Translations under genes and position numbers: made by a program
Notes under the pieces: generated by a model
What the model was told of the DNA's origin: nothing
Databases searched by the model: none
What the model saw: the letters and a program-made list of their open reading frames with translations, nothing else
Shown here: positions 14,977 to 22,952 of the stretch, piece by piece
How positions within the stretch are numbered: position 1 is the first letter of the stretch
Layout of the letters: each line of letters begins with the position of its first letter
Assembly: GCA_023439185.1 (NCBI GenBank)
Contig: JAEXOR010000024.1
Span: 1 to 40,725, forward strand
From: Bacillota bacterium
GTDB lineage: Bacteria > Bacillota > Desulfotomaculia > Desulfotomaculales > Desulfallaceae
Direction of reading: 5' to 3'
DNA: 40,725 nucleotides

Positions 14977-16056
14977 ATGCAAAGAAGGACCAAGGTAATT
15001 TCTTTTTTACTGGCGCTGTTGATTTTGTTTGCGGGTGGAACGACAGCCCTGGCCGCTTCGGAGCAGGCGGTGAACGCGGCCGTAAAGGATACGGCGGCCT
15101 ATGTTTATAAAACGGTGCCAAATCCGCAGGTGAGTTCCGTCGGCGGCGAATGGACGGTGCTTGGGCTTGCCCGCAGCGGCTATCCGGCGCCGGAAAAATA
15201 TTACCGGGATTACCGCACTGCTGTGGAGCGGTATGTTAAAGAACATCAGGGGATATTGCACGACAAAAAGTACACTGAATATTCCCGGGTTATCCTCGGC
15301 CTTACCGCCGCGGGCTGTGATCCCACCAATACAGCGGGCTATGACCTGACCGTGGCCCTGGGCGACTTTGAAAAAACCATCTGGCAGGGTATCAACGGCC
15401 CCGTCTTCGCCCTCCTGGCCCTGGACAGCGGCAACTACGCCGTCCCCGTAAATTCCGGCGCGGCGGTTCAGGCCACCCGCGACATGTACATAAATGAAAT
15501 TTTGCGCCGGCAGCTTCCGGACGGCGGCTTTTCCCTGCTGGGCGGAACTGCAGGTCCAGCGGCCGCCGGCCAAAGAGCTGATCCGGACACCACCGCCATG
15601 GCCTTGCAGGCCCTGGCCAAATACCAGGACCGGGCCGACGTGAAAAAGGTCATTGGGGAAGCCCTGGTCTGTCTGTCGGCGCTGCAAAACAACCGGGGCG
15701 GTTATACAAGCTGGGGCGCGGAGAATTCCGAAAGCGTGTCTCAGGTCATTGTCGCGCTGACGGAACTGGGGATTCCCCTGGACGATGCCCGTTTTGTCAA
15801 GAACGGCAAATCCCTGGTGGATAACCTCCTTTCGTTTTATACCAGGGGACAGGGCTTCAGCCATACCGCCGGCGGCGGCAGCAACCTGATGGCCACCGAG
15901 CAGGCGCTTTACGCCCTGGCTGCCGTCCAGCGCGCCCAGGAAGACAAAAGCAGCCTGTACCGCATGACCGGCACCGCGAAAACCGGGGCTCCGGCGGCGG
16001 AAGGGGACACCGGCAAGGGTCTTTCCGGTATGGAACTACCCCCGGCCACGCCATGA
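14977..16056 (+). CDS. Secreted alpha6/alpha6-barrel (transcobalamin/prenyltransferase-like) protein
   Basis: This 359-residue protein has a signal peptide (about 1-27, ending TTALAA) and then an all-alpha repeat domain of the terpene cyclase/prenyltransferase fold. Repeat-like stretches include WTVLGLARSGYPAP, RVILGLTAAGCDPTN, GPVFALLALDSGNYAVP, DPDTTAMALQALAKY, SWGAENSESVSQVIVALTEL and MATEQALYALAAVQRA. The same fold forms the cobalamin-binding barrel of vertebrate intrinsic factor and transcobalamin, which share a DTxAMAxLAL-type segment. The next gene supplies the matching beta domain, and the operon encodes a cobalamin-type ECF importer and CbiZ, so corrinoid binding outside the membrane is my inference. 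The ATG follows AAGGGGG (14961-14967). The last 35 residues are low complexity. Confidence 0.78.
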   Translation: MQRRTKVISFLLALLILFAGGTTALAASEQAVNAAVKDTAAYVYKTVPNPQVSSVGGEWTVLGLARSGYPAPEKYYRDYRTAVERYVKEHQGILHDKKYTEYSRVILGLTAAGCDPTNTAGYDLTVALGDFEKTIWQGINGPVFALLALDSGNYAVPVNSGAAVQATRDMYINEILRRQLPDGGFSLLGGTAGPAAAGQRADPDTTAMALQALAKYQDRADVKKVIGEALVCLSALQNNRGGYTSWGAENSESVSQVIVALTELGIPLDDARFVKNGKSLVDNLLSFYTRGQGFSHTAGGGSNLMATEQALYALAAVQRAQEDKSSLYRMTGTAKTGAPAAEGDTGKGLSGMELPPATP

Positions 16057-16066
16057 GGTGGCCGGA

Positions 16067-16915
16067 ATGCCATGGAATATGAAGCAGCAGCAGGGGAAAA
16101 TTATCGCGGCGGCAGTGATCTTGTGCGTCCTTGCCGCGGCTTATCTTTGGGGCGGAAACTACGCCGGATGGGACCGGTCTGGCCGGGAGAACACCCCCAT
16201 AAGCATGGCGGAGCCCGACCGGTCGCAGGCGGCGCCGGAAGGCTCCGGCTCTGCCCCTGCTGTTTCCGGTATAGACGCAGGGGCGACCGAGGGCGACGCG
16301 CCCGCCGACCCCGCGACGCCGGATACAACGGCAAAAGCAGATGAAGCGGGAAAAGCAGATGAAGCGGCAAAGCCCGGTGCGGCGGAAAGCCCCGGATCTC
16401 CCGGCCCGCCGGCCGGCAAGGACCAATACCTCACCGACCCGGTTCCGGAGGGCCAGCCTGTTCCCGTGGAACCCCAGGCGGCTGTGCTCAAGGATACGGC
16501 CCGTACCTGCACCCTGTCGGTGCGCTGCGATACCATTCTGGACAACATGGCATACCTGGACCAGGAAAAGGCGGAGCTGGTGCCGGAGGACGGGGTGATT
16601 TTCCCCACTACCGAAGTAACTTTCCAGGAGGGGGAATCGGTGTTCGATATACTCCAGCGGGAAATGAAGCAAAACAAAATCCACCTGGAGTTTCGCAATA
16701 CGCCCGCATACAACAGCGCCTATATCGAAGGCATCAACAACCTCTATGAGTTTGACGTGGGTGAGCTTTCGGGCTGGATGTACAAGGTCAACGGCTGGTT
16801 TCCCAATTACGGCGCTTCCCGTTACCAGCTCAAAGAAGGCGATGTGGTGGAATGGGTCTATACCTGCGACCTGGGCCGGGACGTGGGCGGCTATTACGCC
16901 GTCGGAGGTGAATGA
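16067..16915 (+). CDS. Membrane-anchored DUF4430 (transcobalamin C-terminal-like) protein
   Basis: This 282-residue protein has an N-terminal membrane helix (about 11-28), a Pro/Ala/Asp-rich linker (about 40-140) and a C-terminal DUF4430 domain (about 146-282). The diagnostic part is SGWMYKVNGWFPNYGASRY followed by LKEGDVVEWVYTCDLGRD. DUF4430 corresponds to the beta domain that closes over cobalamin in transcobalamin and intrinsic factor. The ATG at 16067 has GAGGTGG 6 nt upstream; a GTG at 16058 overlaps that site. The gene starts 10 nt after the barrel gene, so the two halves of a transcobalamin-like module are split but adjacent. The long linker would let the domain reach out from the membrane to the barrel. 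Its stop overlaps the EcfT start. Confidence 0.82.
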   Translation: MPWNMKQQQGKIIAAAVILCVLAAAYLWGGNYAGWDRSGRENTPISMAEPDRSQAAPEGSGSAPAVSGIDAGATEGDAPADPATPDTTAKADEAGKADEAAKPGAAESPGSPGPPAGKDQYLTDPVPEGQPVPVEPQAAVLKDTARTCTLSVRCDTILDNMAYLDQEKAELVPEDGVIFPTTEVTFQEGESVFDILQREMKQNKIHLEFRNTPAYNSAYIEGINNLYEFDVGELSGWMYKVNGWFPNYGASRYQLKEGDVVEWVYTCDLGRDVGGYYAVGGE

Positions 16916-17805
16916 TGAGGGACGCCTTTTCCACCTATCATCCGGCAGTAAGCTTTTTATATTTCACCCAGGTCCTGCTGTTTTCCATGTTTCTCATGCA
17001 CCCGGCCTGCCTCGGCATATCACTGCTGTGCGCTTTTTGCTACTTGGTTTGTTTAAACGGCAAAAAGGCGCTGCTGTTTAACCTGAAATACATGCTGCCC
17101 CTGCTGCTGGTAACGGCCCTGGTCAACCCCGCCTTCAACCACGAGGGGCGCACCATCCTTACCTATCTGCCCGACGGCAACCCCCTGACGCTGGAATCCA
17201 TCGCCTACGGCACTGCGGCGGCGGTGATGCTGATGACCGTAATCGGCTGGTTTTCCTGCTACAACGCCGTGATGACCTCGGATAAGTTTGTGTATCTCTT
17301 CGGGCGGGTCATCCCCGCCCTGTCGCTGATTTTGTCCATGGCCCTGCGCTTTGTGCCCCGCTTTAAGGCGCAGCTGCAAGTGGTGTCCAACGCCCAAAAG
17401 TGCGTGGGACGGGATATCTCCAACGGAAGCCTGTTACAGCGCGCCGGGCACGGCGTCAGGATCCTGTCCGTGATGGTGACCTGGGCGCTGGAAAACGCCA
17501 TTGAAACCGCGGATTCCATGCGCAGCCGGGGTTACGGCCTGCCCGGGCGCACCGCCTTTTCCATTTACCGCTTTGACCGGCGGGACAAAAGCGCCCTGCT
17601 CTACCTGCTTTGCTGCGGCGGATATATCATGGCGGGCTCCGCGCTGGGCGGCCTGTACTGGAGCTACTTCCCCGCCATGCGGGGCGCGGGGCCGGAGCCT
17701 TATTCCGTCAGCCTGTATCTTTGCTACCTGGCGCTGTGCCTGGCGCCAGTGCTGATCAACATCATGGAGGACCGGAAATGGAGAGCTATACAATCAGGGA
17801 GTTGA
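16915..17805 (+). CDS. ECF transporter EcfT subunit of the cobalamin-type importer
   Basis: This 296-residue protein has about six membrane helices and the EcfT coupling motif ETADSMRSRGYGLPGRTAF near 197-215, plus LRFVPRFKAQLQVVSNAQ near 145. Two adjacent ATGs occur at 16912 and 16915; the second is better spaced from GGAGG (16904-16908) and overlaps the upstream stop by one base. It also overlaps the next gene by 28 bp, indicating tight coupling. It links the S domain and the two ATPase domains, which here are all in the next polypeptide. Confidence 0.9.
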   Translation: MRDAFSTYHPAVSFLYFTQVLLFSMFLMHPACLGISLLCAFCYLVCLNGKKALLFNLKYMLPLLLVTALVNPAFNHEGRTILTYLPDGNPLTLESIAYGTAAAVMLMTVIGWFSCYNAVMTSDKFVYLFGRVIPALSLILSMALRFVPRFKAQLQVVSNAQKCVGRDISNGSLLQRAGHGVRILSVMVTWALENAIETADSMRSRGYGLPGRTAFSIYRFDRRDKSALLYLLCCGGYIMAGSALGGLYWSYFPAMRGAGPEPYSVSLYLCYLALCLAPVLINIMEDRKWRAIQSGS

Positions 17806-20297
17806 CTTTTTCCTATCCGCAGCAGGAAAGACCGGTACTGCGGCAGCTTTCCTTTTCCGTGGGCCGGGGGCAGTTCGTCGCCCTGTGCGGTCCCTCCGGC
17901 TGCGGCAAAACCACCCTGCTCAGGCAGCTTAAAACCGTGCTTGCCCCGCACGGGGACCGCAGCGGCGAAATTTTGTTTGAAGGCAGGCCCTTGGCCGGCC
18001 TGGATCAGCGTACCCAGAGCGCCGGGATCGGCTTTGTGATGCAGTCGCCGGACAACCAGATCGTCACCGACAAGGTCTGGCACGAACTGGCCTTCGGGCT
18101 GGAAAGCCTGGGTCTCGACACGCCCGCCATCCGCCTGCGGGTGGCGGAAATGGCCTCTTTTTTCGGGATCCAGACCTGGTTTTACAAACACGTCAGCGAA
18201 CTCTCCGGCGGCCAGAAACAGCTTTTAAACCTGGCCTCCATCATGGTGATGCAGCCCGCGGTGCTGATTCTGGACGAGCCCACCAGCCAGCTGGACCCCA
18301 TCGCGGCCGCGGAATTCCTTGCCACCGTGGGCAGGATCAACCGGGAGCTGGGCGTTACCGTCATGATGACCGAGCACCGGCTGGAGGAAGTATTTCCCCT
18401 TTCGGACCGGGTGCTGGTGCTGGACGAAGGAAAACTGATCTGCGACGGCCCGCCGGAGGAGGTGGGCAGGCAGCTGAAAGAACAGCGGCACGGCATGTTT
18501 CTGGCCCTGCCGTCGCCCATGCGGATTTACGCCGCCGTGGAAAACGACCTGTTTTGCCCCGTCACCGTAAGGGAGGGGCGCGCCTGGCTGGACTCTTTTG
18601 CCGGCCGGCAGCCGCTGGGCCGGGTGCCGGCGGTCGGCGTGCCCGTATATGACCGGGAGGACCCGCCCGCCGTTGAGCTGGACGAAGTGTGGTTCCGCTA
18701 CGCCAGGGAAGGGCCGGACGTGGTGAAGGGGCTTTCCCTGCAAGCGCGTTACGGCGAATTCTGCGCCCTCCTGGGCGGCAACGGCGCCGGAAAAACCACC
18801 GCCCTGTCGTTGATTTCCGGCATCAACAAGCCCTACCGCGGCACGGTCCGCGTGGGCGGACGGCCACTCTCCCAAATCCCGGACCGGGAACGCTTTGACC
18901 GCCTGCTGGGTGTGCTGCCCCAGGACCCCCGGGCTATTTTTATCAAAAAAACCGTGCGGGAAGACCTGCTGGAAATCCTGGCGGACAAAAAACTGCCCCC
19001 ACGGGAAAAGGAAGCAAAAATCCGGGCCGCGGCCCGTCTCTGCCGCCTGGAGCAGCTCCTTGCCAGGCACCCTTACGACCTGTCCGGCGGCGAGCAGCAG
19101 CGGGCGGCCCTGGCCAAGGTGCTGCTTTTGGAGCCCGCCGTTCTGCTTTTGGACGAGCCCACCAAAGGGCTGGACGCCGAATTCAAGCAGGCCTTTGCCG
19201 AAATCCTGCATGGACTTTTACAACGGGGCGTCGCTGTCCTCATGGTCAGCCACGACATCGAATTCTGCGCCAAATACGCCCACCGCTGCGCCCTGTTTTT
19301 TGACGGCGGCATAGCCACTTGGGACACGCCCCGCCGGTTCTTTACCGGCAACAGCTTTTACACCACCGCCGCCAACCGCATGGCGCGGCACCGGCTGCCG
19401 GACGCGGTGACGGCGGAGGATGTCATCGCCGCTTGCGGGGGGGATGTGCAGGCCTTTAAGATCAAGCCGCCGGATGCGGGGGGCCTGGCTTTCGGCCCCT
19501 CCCCGCGAAACCGGGCGGAAGACAAGCAAAAACCGGGCAACAAGGCTTACCGGGGCGCTGAAAATGAGCAGACGCCGGCGGGGGAACGTTATCTCTCCAA
19601 GCGTACCCTGGCGGCCATGGCGATGATCCTGATTGCCGTGCCGCTGACCATTTACACCGGCGTCTACTACCTGGGGGACCGGAAATATTATTTTATCAGT
19701 ATGCTGATTATATTGGAGACCATGCTGCCCTTCGCGCTGGTGTTTGAGAGCCGCAAGCCCCAGGCCCGGGAATTAATTGTGATCGCGGTGCTGTGCGCCA
19801 TCGGGGTGGCCGGGCGCGCCGCCTTTTTCATGCTGCCCCAGTTCAAGCCGGTGGCGGCCGTTGTCATCATTGCCGGGGTGGCCTTCGGTGGGGAGGCGGG
19901 TTTTTTGGTGGGGGCGGTCACCGCCTTTGTATCCAACATGTTCTTCGGCCAGGGGCCCTGGACGCCGTGGCAAATGTTCGCCTTCGGCATCATCGGCTTT
20001 CTGGCGGGCATCCTGTTTAAAAAGGGTCTTCTGCGGCGCAGTACGGCGGCGCTCTGCGCCTTTGGCGGGCCGGCCGTCTTTTTTATCTACGGGGGCATCA
20101 TGAATCCCGCGGCGGTGCTGATGTTCCAGGGCCGGCCGACAGCGGAGATGTTTTACCTGGCCTACCTCCGGGGGATTCCCTTCGACCTGATCCATGCCTT
20201 CGCCACCGTAGTTTTTCTTTTTTTAATCGCCAAGCCGATGCTGGAAAAGCTGGACCGGGTCAAGGTGAAATACGGACTGATTGAGCAAAAGCGGTAA
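17778..20297 (+). CDS. Fusion EcfA-EcfA'-S component (CbrT-like) of an ECF cobalamin importer
   Basis: One 839-residue chain holds two ATPases and a substrate-binding membrane domain. ATPase 1 has GPSGCGKTT near 38, LSGGQKQL near 142 and LDEPTSQLD near 163. ATPase 2 has GGNGAGKTT near 334, LSGGEQQR near 435 and LDEPTKGLD near 457. A charged linker (about 540-605) leads to a six-helix S domain (about 609-839) with MLPQFKPVAAVVIIAGVAFG and NMFFGQGPWTPWQMFAFG, features I associate with CbrT-type cobalamin S components. The ATG at 17778 follows GGAGG (17766-17770); a longer reading from 17610 lies inside EcfT and is rejected. With EcfT it forms a two-protein importer. Cobalamin as substrate is supported by riboswitches and CbiZ, not proven. 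Confidence 0.87.
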   Translation: MESYTIRELTFSYPQQERPVLRQLSFSVGRGQFVALCGPSGCGKTTLLRQLKTVLAPHGDRSGEILFEGRPLAGLDQRTQSAGIGFVMQSPDNQIVTDKVWHELAFGLESLGLDTPAIRLRVAEMASFFGIQTWFYKHVSELSGGQKQLLNLASIMVMQPAVLILDEPTSQLDPIAAAEFLATVGRINRELGVTVMMTEHRLEEVFPLSDRVLVLDEGKLICDGPPEEVGRQLKEQRHGMFLALPSPMRIYAAVENDLFCPVTVREGRAWLDSFAGRQPLGRVPAVGVPVYDREDPPAVELDEVWFRYAREGPDVVKGLSLQARYGEFCALLGGNGAGKTTALSLISGINKPYRGTVRVGGRPLSQIPDRERFDRLLGVLPQDPRAIFIKKTVREDLLEILADKKLPPREKEAKIRAAARLCRLEQLLARHPYDLSGGEQQRAALAKVLLLEPAVLLLDEPTKGLDAEFKQAFAEILHGLLQRGVAVLMVSHDIEFCAKYAHRCALFFDGGIATWDTPRRFFTGNSFYTTAANRMARHRLPDAVTAEDVIAACGGDVQAFKIKPPDAGGLAFGPSPRNRAEDKQKPGNKAYRGAENEQTPAGERYLSKRTLAAMAMILIAVPLTIYTGVYYLGDRKYYFISMLIILETMLPFALVFESRKPQARELIVIAVLCAIGVAGRAAFFMLPQFKPVAAVVIIAGVAFGGEAGFLVGAVTAFVSNMFFGQGPWTPWQMFAFGIIGFLAGILFKKGLLRRSTAALCAFGGPAVFFIYGGIMNPAAVLMFQGRPTAEMFYLAYLRGIPFDLIHAFATVVFLFLIAKPMLEKLDRVKVKYGLIEQKR

Positions 20298-20310
20298 CGG
20301 GTGGTGCGGA

Positions 20311-21021
20311 ATGATGCTTAAGGAACTGACCGCCTTTAACGCCGGCGTTCCGGTTCAGGGCGTCAAATTTTACCTGGCGGAGGAAAATACCTTTTTAATC
20401 GCTTCCCGGCGCCCGCTGAGGGTTTTGAGCTCCGCCGTCCTGGGCGGTAAACGGCGGCGGGCCAGGTTCATATTCAACCATACCGTGGACAAAAACTACA
20501 GCAGTGACGACCCGGCCGGAGATCTGGCCCGCCTGGCGAAAAAACTGGACCTGGGGGAGCAGGTTTTGGGATTAATGACGGCGGTTGACGTCAGGCACAC
20601 CGTGATGAGCGTTGGCGCAAGGGCGGGCCTGGCGGTGGTCGCCCTTGGCACGGTGGGGGTGGGCAACGCCTGTTCGGCGGGAAGAATGAGCCCGGCGCAG
20701 CATGATGCGAACGCCCCGGGGACGATTAACCTGGTGGTCCTGATTGAGGGCAACCTTAGCGAAGCCGCCATGGTCAATGCCGTCATCACGGCCACCGAGG
20801 CCAAGACAATGGCGCTTTTTCAGGCCGGTGTCCGCCTGGGGGACGGGTCCATGGCCACCGGCACCACCACCGACGCTGTCGTGATCGCCTGCACCGGGAG
20901 AGGCGAGTCTTACCATTACGCCGGTGCGGCAACCGCCCCGGGTTCCTTGATTGGACGCACCGTTTACCGGTCGGTGACCCGGGGGATCAGTGATTATTTT
21001 AAAGCCACCGGAAAAAGATAG
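20311..21021 (+). CDS. cbiZ: Adenosylcobinamide amidohydrolase CbiZ
   Basis: This 236-residue enzyme removes the nucleotide loop from imported corrinoids, giving adenosylcobyric acid so the cell can attach its preferred lower ligand. Family features visible are TAVDVRHTVM near 90, VGNACSAG near 120, the GTINLVVLIEGNLSEAAMVN region near 138, and MATGTTTDAVVIACTGRG near 183. The ATG at 20311 is followed by a second at 20314; the ribosome site is weak (GGGTGG). It starts 13 bp after the transporter fusion and ends the operon. Its presence indicates that the importer brings in incomplete or foreign corrinoids. Confidence 0.9.
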   Translation: MMLKELTAFNAGVPVQGVKFYLAEENTFLIASRRPLRVLSSAVLGGKRRRARFIFNHTVDKNYSSDDPAGDLARLAKKLDLGEQVLGLMTAVDVRHTVMSVGARAGLAVVALGTVGVGNACSAGRMSPAQHDANAPGTINLVVLIEGNLSEAAMVNAVITATEAKTMALFQAGVRLGDGSMATGTTTDAVVIACTGRGESYHYAGAATAPGSLIGRTVYRSVTRGISDYFKATGKR

Positions 21022-21071
21022 TGGACAAAGCTGCCCCAATGATGTTAGTATACATGTAATTGAATAATCTA

Positions 21072-21234
21072 TTCAGGTTCCCCGGTTTTGCCGGGGATAA
21101 AAGGGAACCGGGTGCGAATCCCGGACGGTCCGGCCACTGTAAGCGGCAGGCGGCCCCTAAATGCCACTGGGCGTTAAATTGCCCGGGAAGGCGGGGGAGA
21201 CGCCGTTAACCGCGAGTCAGGAGACCTGCCTGGA
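21072..21234 (+). ncRNA. Cobalamin riboswitch 2
   Basis: Hallmarks in order: AAGGGAACCGGGTGCGAATCC, GGCCACTGTAAGC, GCCACTGGG paired with CCCGGGAAGGC, and GTCAGGAGACCTGCC. P1 pairs TTCAGG (21072-21077) with CCTGGA (21229-21234). Downstream, CCTTCCGTGGAAAGG (21251-21265) resembles the complement of the terminator's 5' half, so it may form an antiterminator. It lies 50 bp after cbiZ and controls cbiK. Confidence 0.94.
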
Positions 21235-21307
21235 CAAGATGTTGGTATCGCCTTCCGTGGAAAGGTCAGGTGCTTGCAGGGTATTGACTTCAAATACTTG
21301 TGCCTAT

Positions 21308-21350
21308 AAAAACCCCGGCTTTTTACGGAAAAGCCGGGGTTTTTGTATTT
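21308..21350 (+). terminator. Riboswitch-controlled intrinsic terminator before cbiK
   Basis: A perfect 16-bp stem (21308-21323 with 21329-21344, loop TACGG) ends in a T-run. It lies between aptamer 2 and cbiK and is the expected expression platform: ligand present, terminator forms. Confidence 0.88.
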
Positions 21351-21380
21351 AAAACCCAAACTCCTTCTCACTTTTTTATT

Positions 21381-21438
21381 GTTCCCGGCGTTAGCCGGGA
21401 ACCCATTTTAAGGATCCTGCCCCCGCAGTTCGCTGCGG
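21381..21438 (+). promoter_or_regulatory. Two stable hairpins in the cbiK leader
   Basis: Hairpin 1 has a perfect 9-bp stem (21381-21389 with 21394-21402, loop GTTA). Hairpin 2 is CCGCAG-TTCG-CTGCGG (21423-21438), closed by a UUCG tetraloop. Neither is followed by a T-run, so they are more likely mRNA-stabilising or processing structures than terminators. No gene lies between the terminator and cbiK. Confidence 0.45.
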
Positions 21439-21520
21439 CGCAGCAAATATACACGGTCATAACCGGGGATGTCGATTTGCACAGAACAGAATATCAGAAA
21501 TATAAGGGAGGAATAAATTT

Positions 21521-22321
21521 TTGCCGGACAAGAAAGCCATTTTGCTGGTGACCTTCGGGACAAGCGTTCCGTCCGCGGCCCGGGCGTTTAATAACCTGGA
21601 ACAGGCGGTGCGGGACACCTTCCCCGGGGTGGAAGTGCGCTGGGCTTATACCTCAAAAACCGTCAGGAACATCATCGCCGCACGGGAAGGCCGGTCCATC
21701 GACGACCCCGCCGCGGCGGTAAAAAAACTATGGGCTGACGGATACACAAAAATCGTGGTGCAATCGGTGCTCGTAATTCCGGGCCGGGAATACAACCGTT
21801 TGCTGGATGACCTCATCAGCCTGCCGGCGCCGTGGCCGCTGGAAAAGGAAATAACCCTGGGTAGGCCTTTACTGTACCATCATGAGGATTACGCCGCCGC
21901 CGCGGAGGCGATCACCGCCCGGCTGCCTGCCGATACTGAAACAGACGCCGTGGTTTTAATGGGCCACGGCAGCGAGCACCATCCCGCCGACGCCGCTTAC
22001 GGGAGGTTTAATGATGTTTTGCGGCACAAATATAAAAACGTATTCCTGGGTACGGTGGAAGGCTACCCCGCCCTGGAAGAGGTTATGGCGGATTTGGCCG
22101 CGTCGGGAGTTAAAAAAGTCACCCTGATGCCATTTATGAATATCGCGGGCGATCATGCCTTAAACGACCTGTGCGGGGACGGAGAGGACTCCTGGAAAAC
22201 CAGGCTGAACAATTTGGGGTATCAAACCGAAAGCTGCATGGAAGGGCTTTTGGAAAACCCGGCCTTTGTAAACATCTATATCAAACACCTGGCCGCGGCC
22301 ATGTCGCAAACGGATCAGTAA
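21521..22321 (+). CDS. cbiK: Sirohydrochlorin cobaltochelatase CbiK
   Basis: This 266-residue enzyme inserts cobalt into sirohydrochlorin in the anaerobic cobalamin pathway. It opens with KKAILLVTFGTSVPSAARAF, typical of CbiK. Candidate active-site residues are His in MGHGSEHH near 149, Glu in VEGYPALEEV near 180 and His in AGDHALND near 211, spaced like His145, Glu175 and His207 of the Salmonella enzyme. The TTG start is supported by AAGGGAGG (21504-21511). There is no signal peptide, unlike periplasmic CbiK variants. It forms its own riboswitch-controlled unit, so the cell both makes and salvages corrinoids. Confidence 0.92.
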   Translation: MPDKKAILLVTFGTSVPSAARAFNNLEQAVRDTFPGVEVRWAYTSKTVRNIIAAREGRSIDDPAAAVKKLWADGYTKIVVQSVLVIPGREYNRLLDDLISLPAPWPLEKEITLGRPLLYHHEDYAAAAEAITARLPADTETDAVVLMGHGSEHHPADAAYGRFNDVLRHKYKNVFLGTVEGYPALEEVMADLAASGVKKVTLMPFMNIAGDHALNDLCGDGEDSWKTRLNNLGYQTESCMEGLLENPAFVNIYIKHLAAAMSQTDQ

Positions 22322-22463
22322 CTTTGGGTAAAAGGTACTGTACTATGTCAAAACATGTCTGATAATGTTGGAGAATATTTTGCCTTTTCACCCGGGGAGT
22401 ATATTGAAATGTAAAAATAAATATGGTAATGTTATTAAACATAAAACATAATTTGGCAGCGGT

Positions 22464-22515
22464 GCTGACCGGAAAACCGGAGGCGCTTTCCCTTGCAAAG
22501 GGAAAGTGCCTTTTT
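22464..22515 (+). terminator. Conserved CCGG-AAAA-CCGG element plus intrinsic terminator, copy 2
   Basis: The mini-hairpin CCGG-AAAA-CCGG (22469-22480) runs into an 11-bp stem (22482-22492 with 22500-22510) and five T. Its 21-base core is identical to that at 14862, while the terminator stem differs in sequence but keeps its pairing. It lies about 140 bp after cbiK and before riboswitch 3. It may simply end the cbiK transcript, or be a short regulatory RNA with its own promoter near 22415-22440. Confidence 0.65.
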
Positions 22516-22537
22516 ATTTACGGTGCTGAACAACGCT

Positions 22538-22572
22538 GTATATGACAACTGCGTATATGACAACTGCATAAT
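22538..22572 (+). promoter_or_regulatory. Promoter of riboswitch 3 containing a 15-bp tandem duplication
   Basis: GTATATGACAACTGC occurs twice without a gap (22538-22552 and 22553-22567). ATGACA (22543-22548) and CATAAT (22567-22572), 18 bp apart, make a plausible promoter that would start transcription near 22580, right before the aptamer. Confidence 0.5.
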
Positions 22573-22581
22573 CAACGTGAG

Positions 22582-22773
22582 TACAGGGGTTCCGCGGCAG
22601 CGGATGAAAAGGGAACCGGGTGCAAATCCCGGGTGGTCCGGCCACTGTAAGCGGGGAGCACTCTTTCGGACAGGCCACTGTCCGGCGCCAAGCGGGCATT
22701 CATTTGCGCCGTCCGGCGCGGATGGGAAGGCGAAAAGGGCGATGATCCGCAAGCCAGGAGACCTGCCTCTGTA
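22582..22773 (+). ncRNA. Cobalamin riboswitch 3
   Basis: Hallmarks: AAGGGAACCGGGTGCAAATCC, GGCCACTGTAAGC, GCCACTGTCCGGCGC paired with GCGCGGATGGGAAGGC, and AAGCCAGGAGACCTGCC. P1 pairs TACAGGGG (22582-22589) with CCTCTGTA (22766-22773). It heads the operon for the DUF2292-like gene and four exported proteins (22953-34955). Confidence 0.94.
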
Positions 22774-22875
22774 GTACTGCTATAGCCTTCCGAGAAAAGG
22801 TGTTCAAGCATTGACGGCGACACGGCCGGTCCGGGCGGGGAATAACCGCGCCGCCGGCCGGGTGCTGCCGGGCGG

Positions 22876-22912
22876 ACGCCCCTGTTTTCTTCGGAAAGCC
22901 GGGGCGTTTTTT
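22876..22912 (+). terminator. Riboswitch-controlled intrinsic terminator before the surface-protein operon
   Basis: ACGCCCC (22876-22882) pairs with GGGGCGT (22901-22907), with an inner TTTC-TTCG-GAAA stem and six T. CTTCCGAGAAAAGG near 22784-22797 is nearly complementary to the 5' and loop part, giving a likely antiterminator. The same layout is seen after aptamer 2. The GC-rich stretch between, 22798-22875, has further potential pairing and no gene. Confidence 0.85.
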
Positions 22913-22952
22913 GATTCAGGCGGCGGAATCCGTATCCGAGGGGGTGACGAGG

